DNA of 64,000 nucleotides. Origin: Roseivirga seohaensis (GTDB taxonomy: Bacteria > Bacteroidota > Bacteroidia > Cytophagales > Cyclobacteriaceae). The stretch covers positions 124,001-188,000 of the forward strand of contig NZ_LRPB01000034.1 in assembly GCF_001592945.1 (NCBI RefSeq), written 5' to 3'. Below the pieces are notes generated by a model. That model was not told where the DNA came from, did no database searches, and worked only from the letters and a program-made list of their open reading frames with translations. The translations under genes and the position numbers were made by a program. Shown here piece after piece: positions 63,479 to 64,000 of the stretch (within the stretch, counting starts at the first letter, position 1; each line of letters starts with the position of its first letter).

Positions 63479-63541
63479 AAAATATTTTTTGTGTAGTACA
63501 GCGCGGGGAGATCAAAAACAACCAGCAGTATGCGAATAAGT

Positions 63542-63574
63542 AAAGAAGGGAATCCGCATTGAACTCCCTTCTTT
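63542..63574 (-). terminator. Hairpin between rpsO and pnp
   Basis: A 10-bp stem AAAGAAGGGA/TCCCTTCTTT with a 13-nt loop after rpsO. There is no strong T-run, so it may allow readthrough into pnp or be a processing hairpin like the rpsO-pnp one of other bacteria. Confidence 0.6.
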
Positions 63575-63586
63575 AAATTACTTGTA

Positions 63587-63862
63587 TTACTTACGTAAGT
63601 TCAATTCAGCAATGATTGCTCTATATCTCTCAATATCAACTTTGATAAGATAATCCAACAATCTTCTTCTTTTACCTACTAATTTAAGTAGTCCAGTTCT
63701 TGAAGAGTGATCTTTTTTATTGCTCTTCAAATGTTCTGTAAGGTGATTGATACGGTAGGTAAAAAGTGCAATTTGAGACTCAGGAGACCCTGTGTCATTT
63801 TTTGCCTTTAACCGACCATGATTCTCAAACAACTCAACTTTCTTTTCGCTTGATAAATACAT
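63587..63862 (-). CDS. rpsO: 30S ribosomal protein S15
   Basis: A 91-aa S15 protein, with the family core [49 protein letters not shown]. It binds 16S rRNA early in 30S assembly. It has its own promoter (63903-63933) and pnp follows on the same strand. Confidence 0.97.
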   Translation of the reverse strand: MYLSSEKKVELFENHGRLKAKNDTGSPESQIALFTYRINHLTEHLKSNKKDHSSRTGLLKLVGKRRRLLDYLIKVDIERYRAIIAELNLRK

Positions 63863-63902
63863 GCTTAGCTAAAATTTGATTATTAAAATTTAAAAACAGC
63901 CG

Positions 63903-63933
63903 CAAAGATAATTTATATGCGACTAGTAAACAA
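63903..63933 (-). promoter_or_regulatory. Promoter of rpsO
   Basis: Minus strand: TTG, 20 nt, TATCTTTG, matching the Bacteroidota consensus 41 nt before the rpsO start. Confidence 0.7.
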
Positions 63934-63934
63934 G

Positions 63935-64000
63935 TTAGGCTGTTTTTAATTCCTTCTTCCTAGAGAAGAATTTCTTTGCTTTCTCTGTCCATACCGCATA
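63935..64000 (-). CDS. 3' end of a gene cut by the window edge
   Basis: The minus-strand frame from the window edge encodes YAVWTEKAKKFFSRKKELKTA and stops at 63935-63937. It is open, with normal composition and close spacing before the rpsO promoter, so it is probably the C-terminus of a real gene. It is too short to identify. Confidence 0.5.
   Translation of the reverse strand, partial: YAVWTEKAKKFFSRKKELKTA

Overview
The window is a piece of a Bacteroidota chromosome, most likely from the Cytophagales/Cytophagia branch. The basis is: TAnnTTTG -7 promoter boxes with TTTG/TTG -33 elements, a short RpoD, a BshB1 (bacillithiol) gene, many Cys-lipoproteins, a TPR histidine kinase paired with a LuxR-type regulator, fasciclin/ECF sigma/anti-sigma genes, and low-GC intergenic DNA with the small dispersed repeats common in this phylum. 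No rRNA, CRISPR array or prophage was seen. One tRNA (Thr, anticodon TGT) is present.

Layout. 1-15990 is mostly core: a truncated sigma-54 response regulator with its histidine kinase and a small secreted protein between them, an M19 dipeptidase, an alaS-gatB-tlpA-like operon, an M23 peptidase, merR-dprA, and a serine hydrolase with HMG-CoA lyase. 16000-23530 is an accessory island. It holds a type III restriction-modification system (mod, res) led by a small XRE regulator and a catalytically intact cN-I-type 5'-nucleotidase, and interrupted by a RhuM-family gene and a four-helix-bundle gene. Its edges carry inverted TTGTATGCC-type repeats, and its right edge carries what looks like the 3' end of a group II intron. 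23600-35500 is chromosomal again: fasciclin with its sigma/anti-sigma pair, a large FAD/Fe-S oxidoreductase, lipoproteins, a phosphoesterase and a TPR kinase/LuxR two-component pair.

35779-51354 is the most unusual part. Seven minus-strand genes in five transcription units encode only exported or membrane proteins: a MORN-like protein followed by a TPR-CHAT peptidase, two paralogous ~640-aa MORN-like proteins ending in one CxxCxGxG motif, an Asp-box-like lipoprotein with a membrane partner, and an unknown secreted protein. Each of the five units is preceded by the same 22-bp element (core TTACGTCAATTGCCsTATTG), always exactly 18 nt upstream of a TAnnTTTG box. This looks like an undescribed single-regulator envelope regulon. 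An AT-rich plus-strand tetR-SDR-doxX cassette sits in its middle, and tandem repeats of 155-161 bp and 241 bp lie between its units.

51500-64000 returns to housekeeping genes: a CsbD-like protein, tRNA-Thr, a DUF349 repeat protein, YqgE, pdxH, bshB1, trxB, rpoD, pnp and rpsO, ending in the 3' end of another gene.
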